In this document: piece by piece, positions 17,333 through 25,727 of the stretch
How positions within the stretch are numbered: the first letter of the stretch is position 1
Layout: each line of letters starts with the position of its first letter
Source: Streptomyces kanamyceticus
GTDB lineage: Bacteria > Actinomycetota > Actinomycetes > Streptomycetales > Streptomycetaceae
Direction: 5' to 3'
DNA: 64,000 bases
Assembly (NCBI RefSeq): GCF_008704495.1
Contig: NZ_CP023699.1
Coordinates: 2,108,001 to 2,172,000, forward strand
Notes under the pieces: generated by a model
Database searches by the model: none
What the model was told of the DNA's origin: nothing
What the model saw: only the letters and a program-made list of their open reading frames with translations
Made by a program: the position numbers and the translations under genes

Positions 17333-18547
17333 TCAACGTCTGCGTGAGCCGAGTACGGCGGCCGCGACCGCCGCGGGCAGCAGGATGAGGAAGAGAGCGG
17401 TCCCCACACCGAGCCCGGTCGGAGTGTGGTCCGCGCGGACGAACCGGCTGAGCAGCGACCGCGTGGGCTGTTCGGGCGGCGTCGGCGGCTGTGGTCTGGC
17501 CGGGGGCAGCCCCACCGGTGGGGGCGGTGCGACGGCGTTGGGCCGGGCCTCCGCTTCGCCGGGTTCGGGAACGCCGGGCGCGACGATGCCAGGTGGGGGA
17601 GGTGGCGGTGGTGGCGGGACGATCGGCGCCACGGCCTGCGGCACGGCATCGGGAGGGGCCACCTTGCGGGGAGGCTGCTCCGGCGGGGTGGGGGCATCGC
17701 CCGGCGGCCTTCGCCGCGGTGGGGTTCGCGCCACCCGGCCCGGCAGTTCGAAGCGCGCCGAGGCGCGCGCCGTCAGCTGGAGAGGGGGCGTCCACCCGCC
17801 TCCGGCGTCGATCGTGCGCAGCCGATCGGTACCTTCGACGCGGCCTTGGCTCACATAGGAGCCGGGAGGGCGCCGCACCTCGGCGGTGCACGTCGCCGTC
17901 CCGCGCGGGGCGAGCGGGGGCACTTCGGAGCGGCCGCCCCCGCAGTCGGGGCGGTTCTGGCGCACCACGGGGTCCATGAGGCGGGCACCCCGTACGGATC
18001 GGTTTCCGGTGTTGGTGACGGTGTAGCGGATCCGTGCCCGGTCGGGTCCGAGCACGCGCACGTCCTCCCGCAGGGCCAGTGCGGCGCCGACGCCGGCGTA
18101 CCCGGAGCGCGCCGTCGCCACGACCCTGGCCCGCAGGTACGGCTGCCATCCGACGGCCCGTGCCACTCCGGCACGAGCGCCGGGCTGCGCGACCCCGGTG
18201 GCCGTGCACCGCACCACACGCAGTCCGGTCAGCAGGGGGACCTTGTCGCGGCCGCCGGGACATCGAACCCGGGCGCCGGGCATGACGGGGTCCTGGATAC
18301 GCAGGTCGTGCAGGTCGGCGCTACCGCGGTTGACCAGGCGGTACGACGCGAGGACCGATGCCCCGGTGCGGATGCCGGGATGCTGTGCGCCAAGGCCCGG
18401 GCGGGTATTGACCGTCACCTGCAGGACGAGCCCGTCCGATGACGGGCCATCGGCGGCGGAGGGTTCGGTCGCCGACCAACTGGCCACTCCCAGAAGAAGC
18501 CCCATCAGCAGCCACCGCGTCGCCTTCCCGTTGCGCGGTCCGATCAT
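17333..18547 (-). CDS. Exported surface-anchored protein with DUF11-like repeats
   Basis: About 404 residues from ATG 18547 (GTG 18550 is directly upstream in frame). An N-terminal signal peptide (WLLMGLLLGVASWSATEPSAA) is followed by two cysteine-containing domains of the DUF11/conserved-repeat kind: YRLVNRGSADLHDLRIQDPV with RCPGG, then IRYTVTNTGNRSVRGARLMDPV with PDCGGG. These are beta-sandwich modules found in bacterial surface proteins. A proline-rich wall-spanning region (about 275-365) precedes a C-terminal membrane helix and an Arg-rich tail (ALFLILLPAAVAAAVLGSRRR), with no LPxTG motif. The protein is probably membrane-anchored and crosses the cell wall. It is divergent from the lipase-like gene. 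Confidence 0.7.
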   Translation of the reverse strand: MIGPRNGKATRWLLMGLLLGVASWSATEPSAADGPSSDGLVLQVTVNTRPGLGAQHPGIRTGASVLASYRLVNRGSADLHDLRIQDPVMPGARVRCPGGRDKVPLLTGLRVVRCTATGVAQPGARAGVARAVGWQPYLRARVVATARSGYAGVGAALALREDVRVLGPDRARIRYTVTNTGNRSVRGARLMDPVVRQNRPDCGGGRSEVPPLAPRGTATCTAEVRRPPGSYVSQGRVEGTDRLRTIDAGGGWTPPLQLTARASARFELPGRVARTPPRRRPPGDAPTPPEQPPRKVAPPDAVPQAVAPIVPPPPPPPPPGIVAPGVPEPGEAEARPNAVAPPPPVGLPPARPQPPTPPEQPTRSLLSRFVRADHTPTGLGVGTALFLILLPAAVAAAVLGSRRR

Positions 18548-18727
18548 CACACCAGAATGCTGGTCGGGGGACGCGCGGTGGGCCATCGCGACCGCACACG
18601 CTGCGCGATACACCCGATCGGCCCTCGCCCCCCTGCTGTCAGCCGATGCGCCAGTTGTACTGAGAAGGGGCGGCGGTACCGGGCGGACCGGCCCGGCACC
18701 CGGACACACTCGAGCAAGGCGGGCGCG

Positions 18728-20128
18728 ATGACAGTCGACACGGCAGCCGAGGCTGCCGACCGGATACCCGTCGGCTCACGTGGGCCCCTCGATACCGACG
18801 CGCTGGTGGAGGCATCGGTGCTCCTGGCGGATGCCGCGCTGGCTGCGCGGAGAGCCGGAGCGGAACTGACTGCGGCCTGCTCCAGCTGGCGGCTCGGGGT
18901 ACAGGCCGTGCGCCGACCGCTGTGGGGGCTGGGCACGGCCCTGGCCGCGGGGCGGGCCGTGACGAATTCCGCGGGGCTCGGATTCGCCGTCAACGGCGGC
19001 CCGGTCGGCGAGATCGCCCGTTCCATGGGCACTGTCACGCGCCGCAGAGCCACCGCCGTGACGATGGCGGTGGACGCGTTCGCCCTACGAATAGAGGCGG
19101 CCGCCGCCGAGCATCCCAACCTGGCCGCGCCTGCCGCCAAACGACTCACCGACGCGGCCGTGGCCGGGCGCAGAACGGCAGTGCTGCGTGCCACGAGGGA
19201 GCTGGTGCAGCTGCACGGCGTCACGCGCACGCTCACCACCATCAGCCCCGTGATCATGGAACTGCTCGCGCTCCTCGCGCTCCTGGACGAAAACCCGACC
19301 AACGACAGCTTCGCCTGGGTGACGCTCGCCGGAGGGATCCCCACCACCGAACCGGTGCTGGGCCTGCCCCGTGCACTGATCGAGCGCTTCAGCCAAGGCG
19401 CGGGACGGGCCGAACGCGCCGAGGGTGACGCTCTCCTCGCCCGGGTGCTGGCCCGCTCCGGCAACGAGATCGTCAGCTACATCGACGACATCTCCGCCCT
19501 GGGCAACCACGGCCTCGCACTCCTGCGGCGGATCGAGTGCGCCGACGGAGCGGAACGGTATGTCCTGCTGCTGCCGGGCACCAGCTTCGGACGGCTCAGG
19601 AACAGCACCCCCCAGGACCTTGTCGGGGCCTTCGACAACTTGCTGCGCGTCGACACCACGTACACGCGGGCCATCACCTCTCTCCTCGTACGCGCGGGGG
19701 TACCCGAAGGCGCCGAACTCATGATCGTCGGGCACAGCCTCGGTGGCATCGCCGCCATGAACCTGGCGTCCGACGTGTCCTTCGTGTCCCGCTACCGGCT
19801 CACTCATGTGATCGGCGTCGGGTCGCCCGTCGACACCAAGCGCCCGGTCGATCCCGCCGTCCAAGTGGTCAGTCTCGTCAACAAACACGACGTGATCCCC
19901 GGTCTCGACGGTCGTGGACCGGCCTCACCCACCCGCCTCCCCGGCGGATGGGTGGAGCTTGCTTGGCTGGACGAGACGTACGACTACCCCCTGTCGCACG
20001 CCCCACAGACGTACGCCGCCACGCTGCGCACCAGCCAAGCCCAGCACCGCGCACGGGTGAACGAGCTGATCACCGCGTACGACGGCGAGATCGTCGGCAA
20101 TCAGCCCTATCTGCTCCTGGACAAGTGA
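18728..20128 (+). CDS. Lipase-like alpha/beta hydrolase
   Basis: 466 residues from ATG 18728, just after GCAAGGCGG. The N-terminal 230 residues are helical and Ala-rich with hydrophobic stretches but no signal peptide. The C-terminal half has the nucleophile elbow VGHSLGG with Ser337, followed by VIGVGSPVDTKRPVDPAVQVVSLVNKHDVIPGLDG (candidate acid) and a late histidine in PLSHAPQTYAA. This matches class 3-type lipases acting on lipid esters, although no substrate can be assigned. The next gene (20167) follows after 38 bases and encodes a P450-like protein, so both are probably in one operon; the acyltransferase, ACP and ketosynthase nearby suggest a lipid-related pathway. Confidence 0.75.
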   Translation: MTVDTAAEAADRIPVGSRGPLDTDALVEASVLLADAALAARRAGAELTAACSSWRLGVQAVRRPLWGLGTALAAGRAVTNSAGLGFAVNGGPVGEIARSMGTVTRRRATAVTMAVDAFALRIEAAAAEHPNLAAPAAKRLTDAAVAGRRTAVLRATRELVQLHGVTRTLTTISPVIMELLALLALLDENPTNDSFAWVTLAGGIPTTEPVLGLPRALIERFSQGAGRAERAEGDALLARVLARSGNEIVSYIDDISALGNHGLALLRRIECADGAERYVLLLPGTSFGRLRNSTPQDLVGAFDNLLRVDTTYTRAITSLLVRAGVPEGAELMIVGHSLGGIAAMNLASDVSFVSRYRLTHVIGVGSPVDTKRPVDPAVQVVSLVNKHDVIPGLDGRGPASPTRLPGGWVELAWLDETYDYPLSHAPQTYAATLRTSQAQHRARVNELITAYDGEIVGNQPYLLLDK

Positions 20129-20166
20129 CCCGCCATACCCCGAACGCGCGACCGAGGAGACAGGCG

Positions 20167-21588
20167 ATGAAGGCCGGCGACACCACCACCGCACCGCTTC
20201 GGCTCGCCACGGCGTGGCCTTTGGAGAACGCCTTGTTCAGTGCGGCCATCGCCGCCGAGCGCATCCCCTGGATCGATGCCCCGGCACGAGCACTGGGCCT
20301 GCGGATGTTCACCCGGCGGTATCTGACGCGCCAGGTCCTCGCCCAGCTGCGGCGCACCGCGCGCAGCCGACCGCTGTTGCTGCGCACGGCATTCGGCACG
20401 TTCGTGACCCCGCTGAACGCCGAGGACGCCCGGAGCCTGATCAGCGAGGCGGAGGAGGCCGGTGTCCGCGGAACCGTGACCGGAGTGACCGCCCGCGGCC
20501 ATCGCCTGCGCCTCACGGAGCATGTCCCGTTGCCTGTCGCGCTGTCCGCCCTGCACTCGCGGGCGCGGTCGACCGCGGCCGACGCGGCCTTGGAACTCCT
20601 CCGGACGCTCGGTCCCGGCGCCCGGCTGGATCATGCCGCCTGGTGTGCCGTCGCCCGACGCGTCGCGCGGCGGATCGTGCTCGGCGACGAGGCCGTCGAC
20701 GACACGCTCGTCAGCGACATCCTGGACCTGACGGCGCGTGCCGAGGACGCCACCGAGCACTCCGCTCGTCTGGCCGCACTGCGTCGTCGCCTCGCCCCTT
20801 ACGTCCATGATCCGGCTCCGGGGTCACTCGTGGCCGCGGTGCCGGACGACGACACCAGGCAGGGCGTGGCCGAGCACGCCCTGGAGACCGTCACCCGAGC
20901 ACTGACCGACACGGTGTTCCAGGCTCTGGCGCTCGCCTCGGTGCTCCCGGTCGCTCCCGCCACCGACCGCGTCGAGCAGGCGGTTTCTTCGGCGCTGCGC
21001 CGCTATCCGCCGCTCTCCGCCACCGCGCACGAGGTCTGCGCTCCCTTCCGGTGGCGCGGCATGGGCATCGATTCCGGGAGCGACATCCTGTACGCGACCG
21101 CCTGGCTGCGCGACTTGGACCAGGAGCACGGGCACGGTGACGACGGACCGTCAGCATCGCTGTGTGCCGCACCGGTGCCCTGCGCCGCCGCCGAACTCGC
21201 TGTCCTGGCCGCGACGGAGGTCACCCGCGCCGTACTCCGGTCCGCCGAACCCGTGGTGCACACCCCGCGGATCGACCCCGATGCCCCGCCCGCCGATCTC
21301 CACGCCGACTCGCTCGACCTCGCCCTCACGGACACCGACCCGCGTGGCGGAGTGCCCTCGTTCGCGCCCGGTGCGGGCGGGAGTTCCGCCCGGCACGCCG
21401 CACTTGCCCACGACAGCGCGCGCAGCCTCGACGAGCAGGCCCGTCAACTGGCGGACTGCGCTCGGCAGTCCCACTGGAATCACGACGCCTTCGGCGAGGA
21501 GTGCCGGATGACGTTGCTGGCCCATGCGGAACGCTGCACCCGCGCCGCCGAAGACGTGCGCCGTGCCGCACAGTGGCTGGAGAGGTAA
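20167..21588 (+). CDS. Degenerate cytochrome P450-like protein
   Basis: 473 residues from ATG 20167, with GAGGAGA upstream. The length and the middle segment VEQAVSSALRRYPPLSATAHEV resemble the K-helix region of P450s, but the invariant ExxR Glu is replaced by Ser (SALR). A later CAAAELAVLAATEVTRAVLR block has the spacing of the heme-thiolate loop (Cys, then Leu-Ala five and six residues on) but lacks the usual upstream Phe and both glycines. If this alignment is right, the protein has a P450 fold with an impaired or absent heme site; it could also be an unrelated helical protein. It follows the lipase-like gene and converges with the acyltransferase at 21617. Fold assignment is tentative. 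Confidence 0.5.
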   Translation: MKAGDTTTAPLRLATAWPLENALFSAAIAAERIPWIDAPARALGLRMFTRRYLTRQVLAQLRRTARSRPLLLRTAFGTFVTPLNAEDARSLISEAEEAGVRGTVTGVTARGHRLRLTEHVPLPVALSALHSRARSTAADAALELLRTLGPGARLDHAAWCAVARRVARRIVLGDEAVDDTLVSDILDLTARAEDATEHSARLAALRRRLAPYVHDPAPGSLVAAVPDDDTRQGVAEHALETVTRALTDTVFQALALASVLPVAPATDRVEQAVSSALRRYPPLSATAHEVCAPFRWRGMGIDSGSDILYATAWLRDLDQEHGHGDDGPSASLCAAPVPCAAAELAVLAATEVTRAVLRSAEPVVHTPRIDPDAPPADLHADSLDLALTDTDPRGGVPSFAPGAGGSSARHAALAHDSARSLDEQARQLADCARQSHWNHDAFGEECRMTLLAHAERCTRAAEDVRRAAQWLER

Positions 21589-21616
21589 CCGTTCGGCCGG
21601 GTCGGTGGAGAGGCCT

Positions 21617-22357
21617 TCACCAGAAGGCGGTCGTCCGTCGGCGCACGTCGCGGTCGACCATCCCTTGCACGGTGAACCAGACCTCGTCGCACAACTGGCG
21701 CGTGGCGGCGGAGCGTTCGGCGAAGAAACCGTCGGGAGCGGGTGCGGACACCGGTTCACCGACGGTGATCCGCCACTTCGCCGGGAGCGGCAGGAGCGTG
21801 GTGACGGGGAAGTAGGGGAGGTCGAAGCGGCGGGCCAGCGACGTGATGCTGCCCAGCTTGGGGTAGGTCTCCTCGGCTCCCACGATCGACACCGGAATGA
21901 CAGGTACCTGCGTCTGCATGGCGGTTACCGCGAATCCGGGGCTGAAGGGACGCAGCCGGTAGCGCTGGGAGAACGGCTTGCCGACCCCGTTGAGTCCCTC
22001 GGGGAAGACCCCGACGAGGTGACCGTCGGCCAGCCGTTCGCTGCCCAGCGTCGGGTCATCGGCGAAAGCCCCGTGCTGCCGTGCGTAGGCGGCCATCGGA
22101 GGCAGCCGGAAAACGATCGAGGATGCGTGGAAGTACACCGGGCGCCGCAGTTCCCGGTGCAGCAGGTTGTGCAGGACGAACCCGTCGAGCCCCCAGGCCC
22201 CTGAATGGTTGGCGATCAGTAGGGCGGGACCGCACTCCGGGATGTTGTCCAGTCCGGACACCTCGACCCGTAGATAGTCGTCGGCCAACCAGTCGAGCAC
22301 GCTACTCAAGACCTCGGAGGTGATCCTGTCGAACGGTGTGGGATTCGGTTCCTCCAT
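21617..22357 (-). CDS. PlsC-type lysophospholipid/acyl acyltransferase
   Basis: 246 residues. The acyltransferase signature NHSGAWGLDGF (about residues 50-60) is a variant of the NHxxxxD box in which the Asp is preserved at the right spacing. Motif III appears as VGVFPEGLNGVGKPFSQRY, and VPVIPVSIVGAEE is the usual later hydrophobic block. Members transfer acyl chains from acyl-ACP or acyl-CoA to a lysolipid or alcohol. The gene is divergent from the ACP/ketosynthase pair at 22467, which suggests the ACP supplies the acyl group. No N-terminal membrane helix is evident; the protein is probably peripheral. Confidence 0.83.
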   Translation of the reverse strand: MEEPNPTPFDRITSEVLSSVLDWLADDYLRVEVSGLDNIPECGPALLIANHSGAWGLDGFVLHNLLHRELRRPVYFHASSIVFRLPPMAAYARQHGAFADDPTLGSERLADGHLVGVFPEGLNGVGKPFSQRYRLRPFSPGFAVTAMQTQVPVIPVSIVGAEETYPKLGSITSLARRFDLPYFPVTTLLPLPAKWRITVGEPVSAPAPDGFFAERSAATRQLCDEVWFTVQGMVDRDVRRRTTAFW

Positions 22358-22466
22358 AAGATTTCACTTTCTACCGAATATGGGTTACCGCAATATCGCG
22401 GAAGCCAACCAGGTGGTCCCCTTGAGTGGCAGCCCGATTGTGGGTCCATCTCTCAGGGAAGGCGCC

Positions 22467-22733
22467 ATGAATTCGTCCGCCACACCACCTCCGATCAAGA
22501 CAGCCAGGTCCGCGGATCTCATCGCGGACCTGATCGTCGACAAATTCCAGGTCGACCGGGCCGCCATCAGAGCGGAGACCCCGATGACCGACCTGCTCGT
22601 CGATTCGCTGATGGTCGTGGAGATGGCCATCGCGCTCAAGGACGAACTGGGCATCATCGCCACCGAGGATGAGCTGCGCACACTCACCTTCGCCCAGTTC
22701 GCCGCACGCGTCGACCAGAGACGCGCACGGTGA
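22467..22733 (+). CDS. Acyl carrier protein
   Basis: 88 residues from ATG 22467 after a GGGAAGG ribosome site; the open frame upstream is not used. The phosphopantetheine attachment site is Ser47 in TDLLVDSLMVVEM, with the acidic helix II that partners recognise. It carries acyl intermediates as thioesters on a 4'-phosphopantetheine arm. Its stop overlaps the GTG start of the ketosynthase (GTGA), so both are made together. It is separate from a fatty-acid synthase operon, which points to a dedicated pathway. Confidence 0.9.
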   Translation: MNSSATPPPIKTARSADLIADLIVDKFQVDRAAIRAETPMTDLLVDSLMVVEMAIALKDELGIIATEDELRTLTFAQFAARVDQRRAR

Positions 22734-23932
22734 GCCCGGAGACCAACGTCGTCGTGACCGGGATCGGCCTGGTCACGGCGGCGGGCAACGACGTGGAATC
22801 CACCTGGGACGCCGTACGCGAGGGCCGTGCCACGGCCGGCCGGGATCCGGAACTGCGCGATCTTCCCGTCTCCTTGAGCTGCCGCGCGGACCTCGCGGAC
22901 TCGGCGCCGAAGCTCAGCCCCATCCTGCGGCCCGACCCTTGTGCGCGCATGGGCCTGACCGCTGTCACCCAAGCGCTGGAACGGGCCAAACTCGATTCCG
23001 CCGACTGGGACCCGACCCGCGTGGCCGTCGTCACGGGCTGCTCCCTGGGCGGCATGCACTCCGCGCGTGTCGCCGCCGAGAGGTTGGCCACCGACGGCCC
23101 GACGAGTGTGTCGCCGTACTTCCTGACCGGCTATCTCATCAACATGGTGTCCGCCACCATCGCCCTGCACCTGGGCGTGCGGGGCCCCGCGCTGAACGTC
23201 GCGACCGCGTGTGCGTCCGGTGCCACCGCCCTCGGTACGGCCCGTGATCTGCTCGCCTCGGGCCAGTGCGACATCGCCGTCGTGTGCGGCGCCGACGCCG
23301 CTGTCACCCGGTCTGTCGTGACGGGCTTCGCCCAGTTGGGCGCGCTGTCCGACCGGGGCTCACGCCCGTTCGACACCGACCGCGACGGATTCGTCATCGC
23401 CGAGGGCGCGGGAGCGCTCGTCCTCGAGCGGGCCGAGCATGCTGCCGCCCGCTCCGCTCCGCACCTGGCACGCTTCATCGGTTTCGCAGCCACCACCGAC
23501 GCCCACCACCTCGTCGCGCCGCATCCCGAAGGGCAGGGAGCCGAACGGGCTCTACGGGACGCGCTCGTGGACGCGGGCATCAGCCCCGGCGAGGTCGACC
23601 ACGTCAATGCCCACGGCACGTCCACCCCTCGCGGCGACGCGGTGGAAGCAGCCCTCCTTGCACGCTTCTTTTCCCACGCCCCCTCCGTGACCTCCGCCAA
23701 GGGCGCCCTGGGCCATACCTTGGGCGCCGCGGGCGCGATCGAGGCGGCCCTGACCGTGCTCGCGTTGCGTACGGACATGGTCCCGCCGGTCGCCGGGTTG
23801 CGTGAGCCCGACCCGGCCTTCGCCATCGACCTTGTCACCGGGGCGCCCCGCCAGCAAGAGATCACCTTCGCGGTCAGTAGCTCCTTCGGCTTCGGCGGAC
23901 ACAACGCGGTCGTAGTCCTCGCGAAGGCGTGA
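22730..23932 (+). CDS. Beta-ketoacyl-ACP synthase (FabF-like, stand-alone)
   Basis: 400 residues from GTG 22730, overlapping the ACP stop. The catalytic triad is complete: Cys161 in VATACASGATALG, His in VNAHGTSTPRGD and His in KGALGHTLGAAGAIEA. The enzyme should perform decarboxylative Claisen condensation of malonyl-ACP with an acyl primer. No chain-length-factor partner, ketoreductase or dehydratase lies nearby, so it either makes a single extension or borrows the rest from fatty-acid synthesis. With the ACP, PlsC-type acyltransferase and aromatic-acid genes nearby, a phenyl-primed or fatty-acyl product is plausible but not shown. Confidence 0.88.
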   Translation: MSPETNVVVTGIGLVTAAGNDVESTWDAVREGRATAGRDPELRDLPVSLSCRADLADSAPKLSPILRPDPCARMGLTAVTQALERAKLDSADWDPTRVAVVTGCSLGGMHSARVAAERLATDGPTSVSPYFLTGYLINMVSATIALHLGVRGPALNVATACASGATALGTARDLLASGQCDIAVVCGADAAVTRSVVTGFAQLGALSDRGSRPFDTDRDGFVIAEGAGALVLERAEHAAARSAPHLARFIGFAATTDAHHLVAPHPEGQGAERALRDALVDAGISPGEVDHVNAHGTSTPRGDAVEAALLARFFSHAPSVTSAKGALGHTLGAAGAIEAALTVLALRTDMVPPVAGLREPDPAFAIDLVTGAPRQQEITFAVSSSFGFGGHNAVVVLAKA

Positions 23933-24512
23933 GGCGGCGGCGCTGCATCATCACTTCGTGGACAGACACATGGACACCGCTGATGACGGCGTGACGTTCC
24001 TTCCCGCGGAGACGGCAAGCGCGGAGGCCCCGGCCCGGTGCCGGGCGCGGCGGCATGCACCGCATCTTCCGTCGCGTATGAGCTGAAATACGCAATTTCA
24101 GACAACTATTCTCGGGCTCTGATACGCGGGGGCAGGCAGCGGATGTACCCCTGACACGGGCCTTCATGCGGGCGCACGGGTGCATTTGGGTTGATCATGG
24201 GAGTCCGGGAGGCGTGATTCCGCGATAGTGCAGCGGGCCACGCACCACGTGCCGCGAAGTGCCTCGTCAGCGACCAACGCGCCCCCTTTTCGGACTGGTC
24301 GCACGGGGCGAATGCGCGTTTACTCGGAACATATCCTCGGCCTCATGTTGGCGAATGCCGCCCTCCTCGCAGGAGTGGAAGGCTGAACGCGACTGCCGGG
24401 TGGAGCGGTCCGCCGCGTACCGGTAGTGGCGCGGAAGGGCCCGGAGAAGGCGCCCACCGACACAGTGCGTGAGCCCTGTAAGTGACTCGCTGCCTCAAGC
24501 GGAAAGCAACCC
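23933..24512 (+). other. 580-bp non-coding interval before the prephenate dehydratase gene
   Basis: No convincing gene. A 42-codon frame at 23958-24086 (GTG or ATG 23970 start) is possible but has no ribosome site. A GC-rich inverted repeat (GCCCGG TG CCGGGC, 24033-24046) could terminate the ketosynthase transcript. The AT-richer part around 24080-24125, including a small TGAAAT/ATTTCA hairpin, could hold a promoter for the downstream genes. Confidence 0.4.
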
Positions 24513-25634
24513 ATGTCGCACGTCGAAGGAAATCCTGAAGTGGATATTGCCCAGGCGAGGAAGCGCCTGGACGAACTGGACCGACAGATCGTGAGAATGC
24601 TGAAAGAGCGGGTGTCGTTCTCCGCACTCGTGCAGTCCGCCCGTATCTCAGACGGAGGATGCCGCACCGACAACCAGCGGGAGAACGTCGTCGTCCGGAG
24701 GTACCACCAGCGTCTGGGGCCGGCGGGCCGTGACATCGCGCTGAGCCTGCTGCGCCTGTGCCGCGGCAGGGACCCCGTGCCCGCATTCGGGTGTGGCGCT
24801 TCCCCGGCCCGACGCGCCTTCCTCGGACCTGCGGCATCCGTCTCCCAGCGGGCCGCCGAGCTCCTCGCGCCCCGCGCGGGACAGGAACTGGTACCCCTGG
24901 ACACGCTGGACGACGTGGTGAGCGAGGTGGTGGACGGCCGTGCCGATGAGGCGGTGCTGCCGCTGGAGAACAGCCTGTCCGGGCCCGTCCACGACAGCAT
25001 CCGTGCCCTCGTCGCCTGCGACGAGGTCTGCGTCACCGCGCAGTTGCGGCTCCCTGTCGACTGGGTCCTAGCGGCTGCCCCGGGCACGCACCTGGCCGAC
25101 GTCGACACCGTGGCGAGCCATCCCCACGCGCTGGCCCAGACCCGGAAGTGGCTCGGCGCGCTGCTGCCGCGGACGGCCACCACCAGCGCCTCCTCGTCCT
25201 CCTCCGCGTCCGCGGCAGGGCTGCTCGCGCCCGATGCCGCGTACGAAGCAGCCGTGTGTACCCGCCGGGCGGCGGAGCACTACCGCCTGAGCGTCCTCGC
25301 GACACCTGACACGTCGCAGGTCCCTGTCACACGCTTCGCCCTGGTACGACCTGCTGCCGAGCTGCCGGCGCCTTCCGGCGACGATGTCACCAGCCTGGCC
25401 GTCACCGTGCCCACCCGGTCCCTGACCGACGTCGTGGAGTGCCTGGCCCGGAACCGGGCCGAAGTTCTGGGCCTGCACACCTTGCCCGCAGGGAAGGCAC
25501 GTCACCTGCTGTGGCTGGACTGCCGCGGACATGCCGCCGACCCCCGCCTCGTGCGCACCTGGGTCGAGCTGAGCGCACCCTGCGACCAGCTGCGCATGAT
25601 CGGCACCTACCCGGTCGCCGGTCTCTCGGGCTGA
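24513..25634 (+). CDS. pheA: Bifunctional chorismate mutase-prephenate dehydratase (P-protein type)
   Basis: 373 residues. The first 90 are an AroQ-type chorismate mutase (IAQARKRLDELDRQIVRMLKERVSF and later RTDNQRENVVVRRYHQ). The rest is prephenate dehydratase: AFLGPAASVSQRAAELL replaces FLGPxGTFS, then VLPLENSLSGPVHDS, VASHPHALAQTRKWL and the catalytic TRF motif in QVPVTRFALV. A C-terminal ACT-like segment (LAVTVPTRSLTDVVECLARNRAEVLGLHTLP) lacks the usual ESRP Phe-binding motif, so feedback inhibition may be lost. It should convert chorismate through prephenate to phenylpyruvate. Actinobacterial housekeeping enzymes are usually monofunctional, so this looks pathway-specific. The ThDP enzyme downstream could use the phenylpyruvate. 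Confidence 0.85.
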   Translation: MSHVEGNPEVDIAQARKRLDELDRQIVRMLKERVSFSALVQSARISDGGCRTDNQRENVVVRRYHQRLGPAGRDIALSLLRLCRGRDPVPAFGCGASPARRAFLGPAASVSQRAAELLAPRAGQELVPLDTLDDVVSEVVDGRADEAVLPLENSLSGPVHDSIRALVACDEVCVTAQLRLPVDWVLAAAPGTHLADVDTVASHPHALAQTRKWLGALLPRTATTSASSSSSASAAGLLAPDAAYEAAVCTRRAAEHYRLSVLATPDTSQVPVTRFALVRPAAELPAPSGDDVTSLAVTVPTRSLTDVVECLARNRAEVLGLHTLPAGKARHLLWLDCRGHAADPRLVRTWVELSAPCDQLRMIGTYPVAGLSG

Positions 25635-25727
25635 CCGGCCGAATCCTGAACGGCCCCGGTCCCCAGGCTCTTCTCGCTCCCCCCCAGCATCTACCAGCCC
25701 CCACCCACTCACTCTCTGGAGCCCTCC

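Noticed and set aside
21357..21420. FAPGAGGSS segment as the heme loop of the P450-like protein
   Set aside because: It has the Phe and Gly pattern with Ser in place of Cys, but the later CAAAELA block fits the C-terminal order of P450s better. Neither can be proven by eye.
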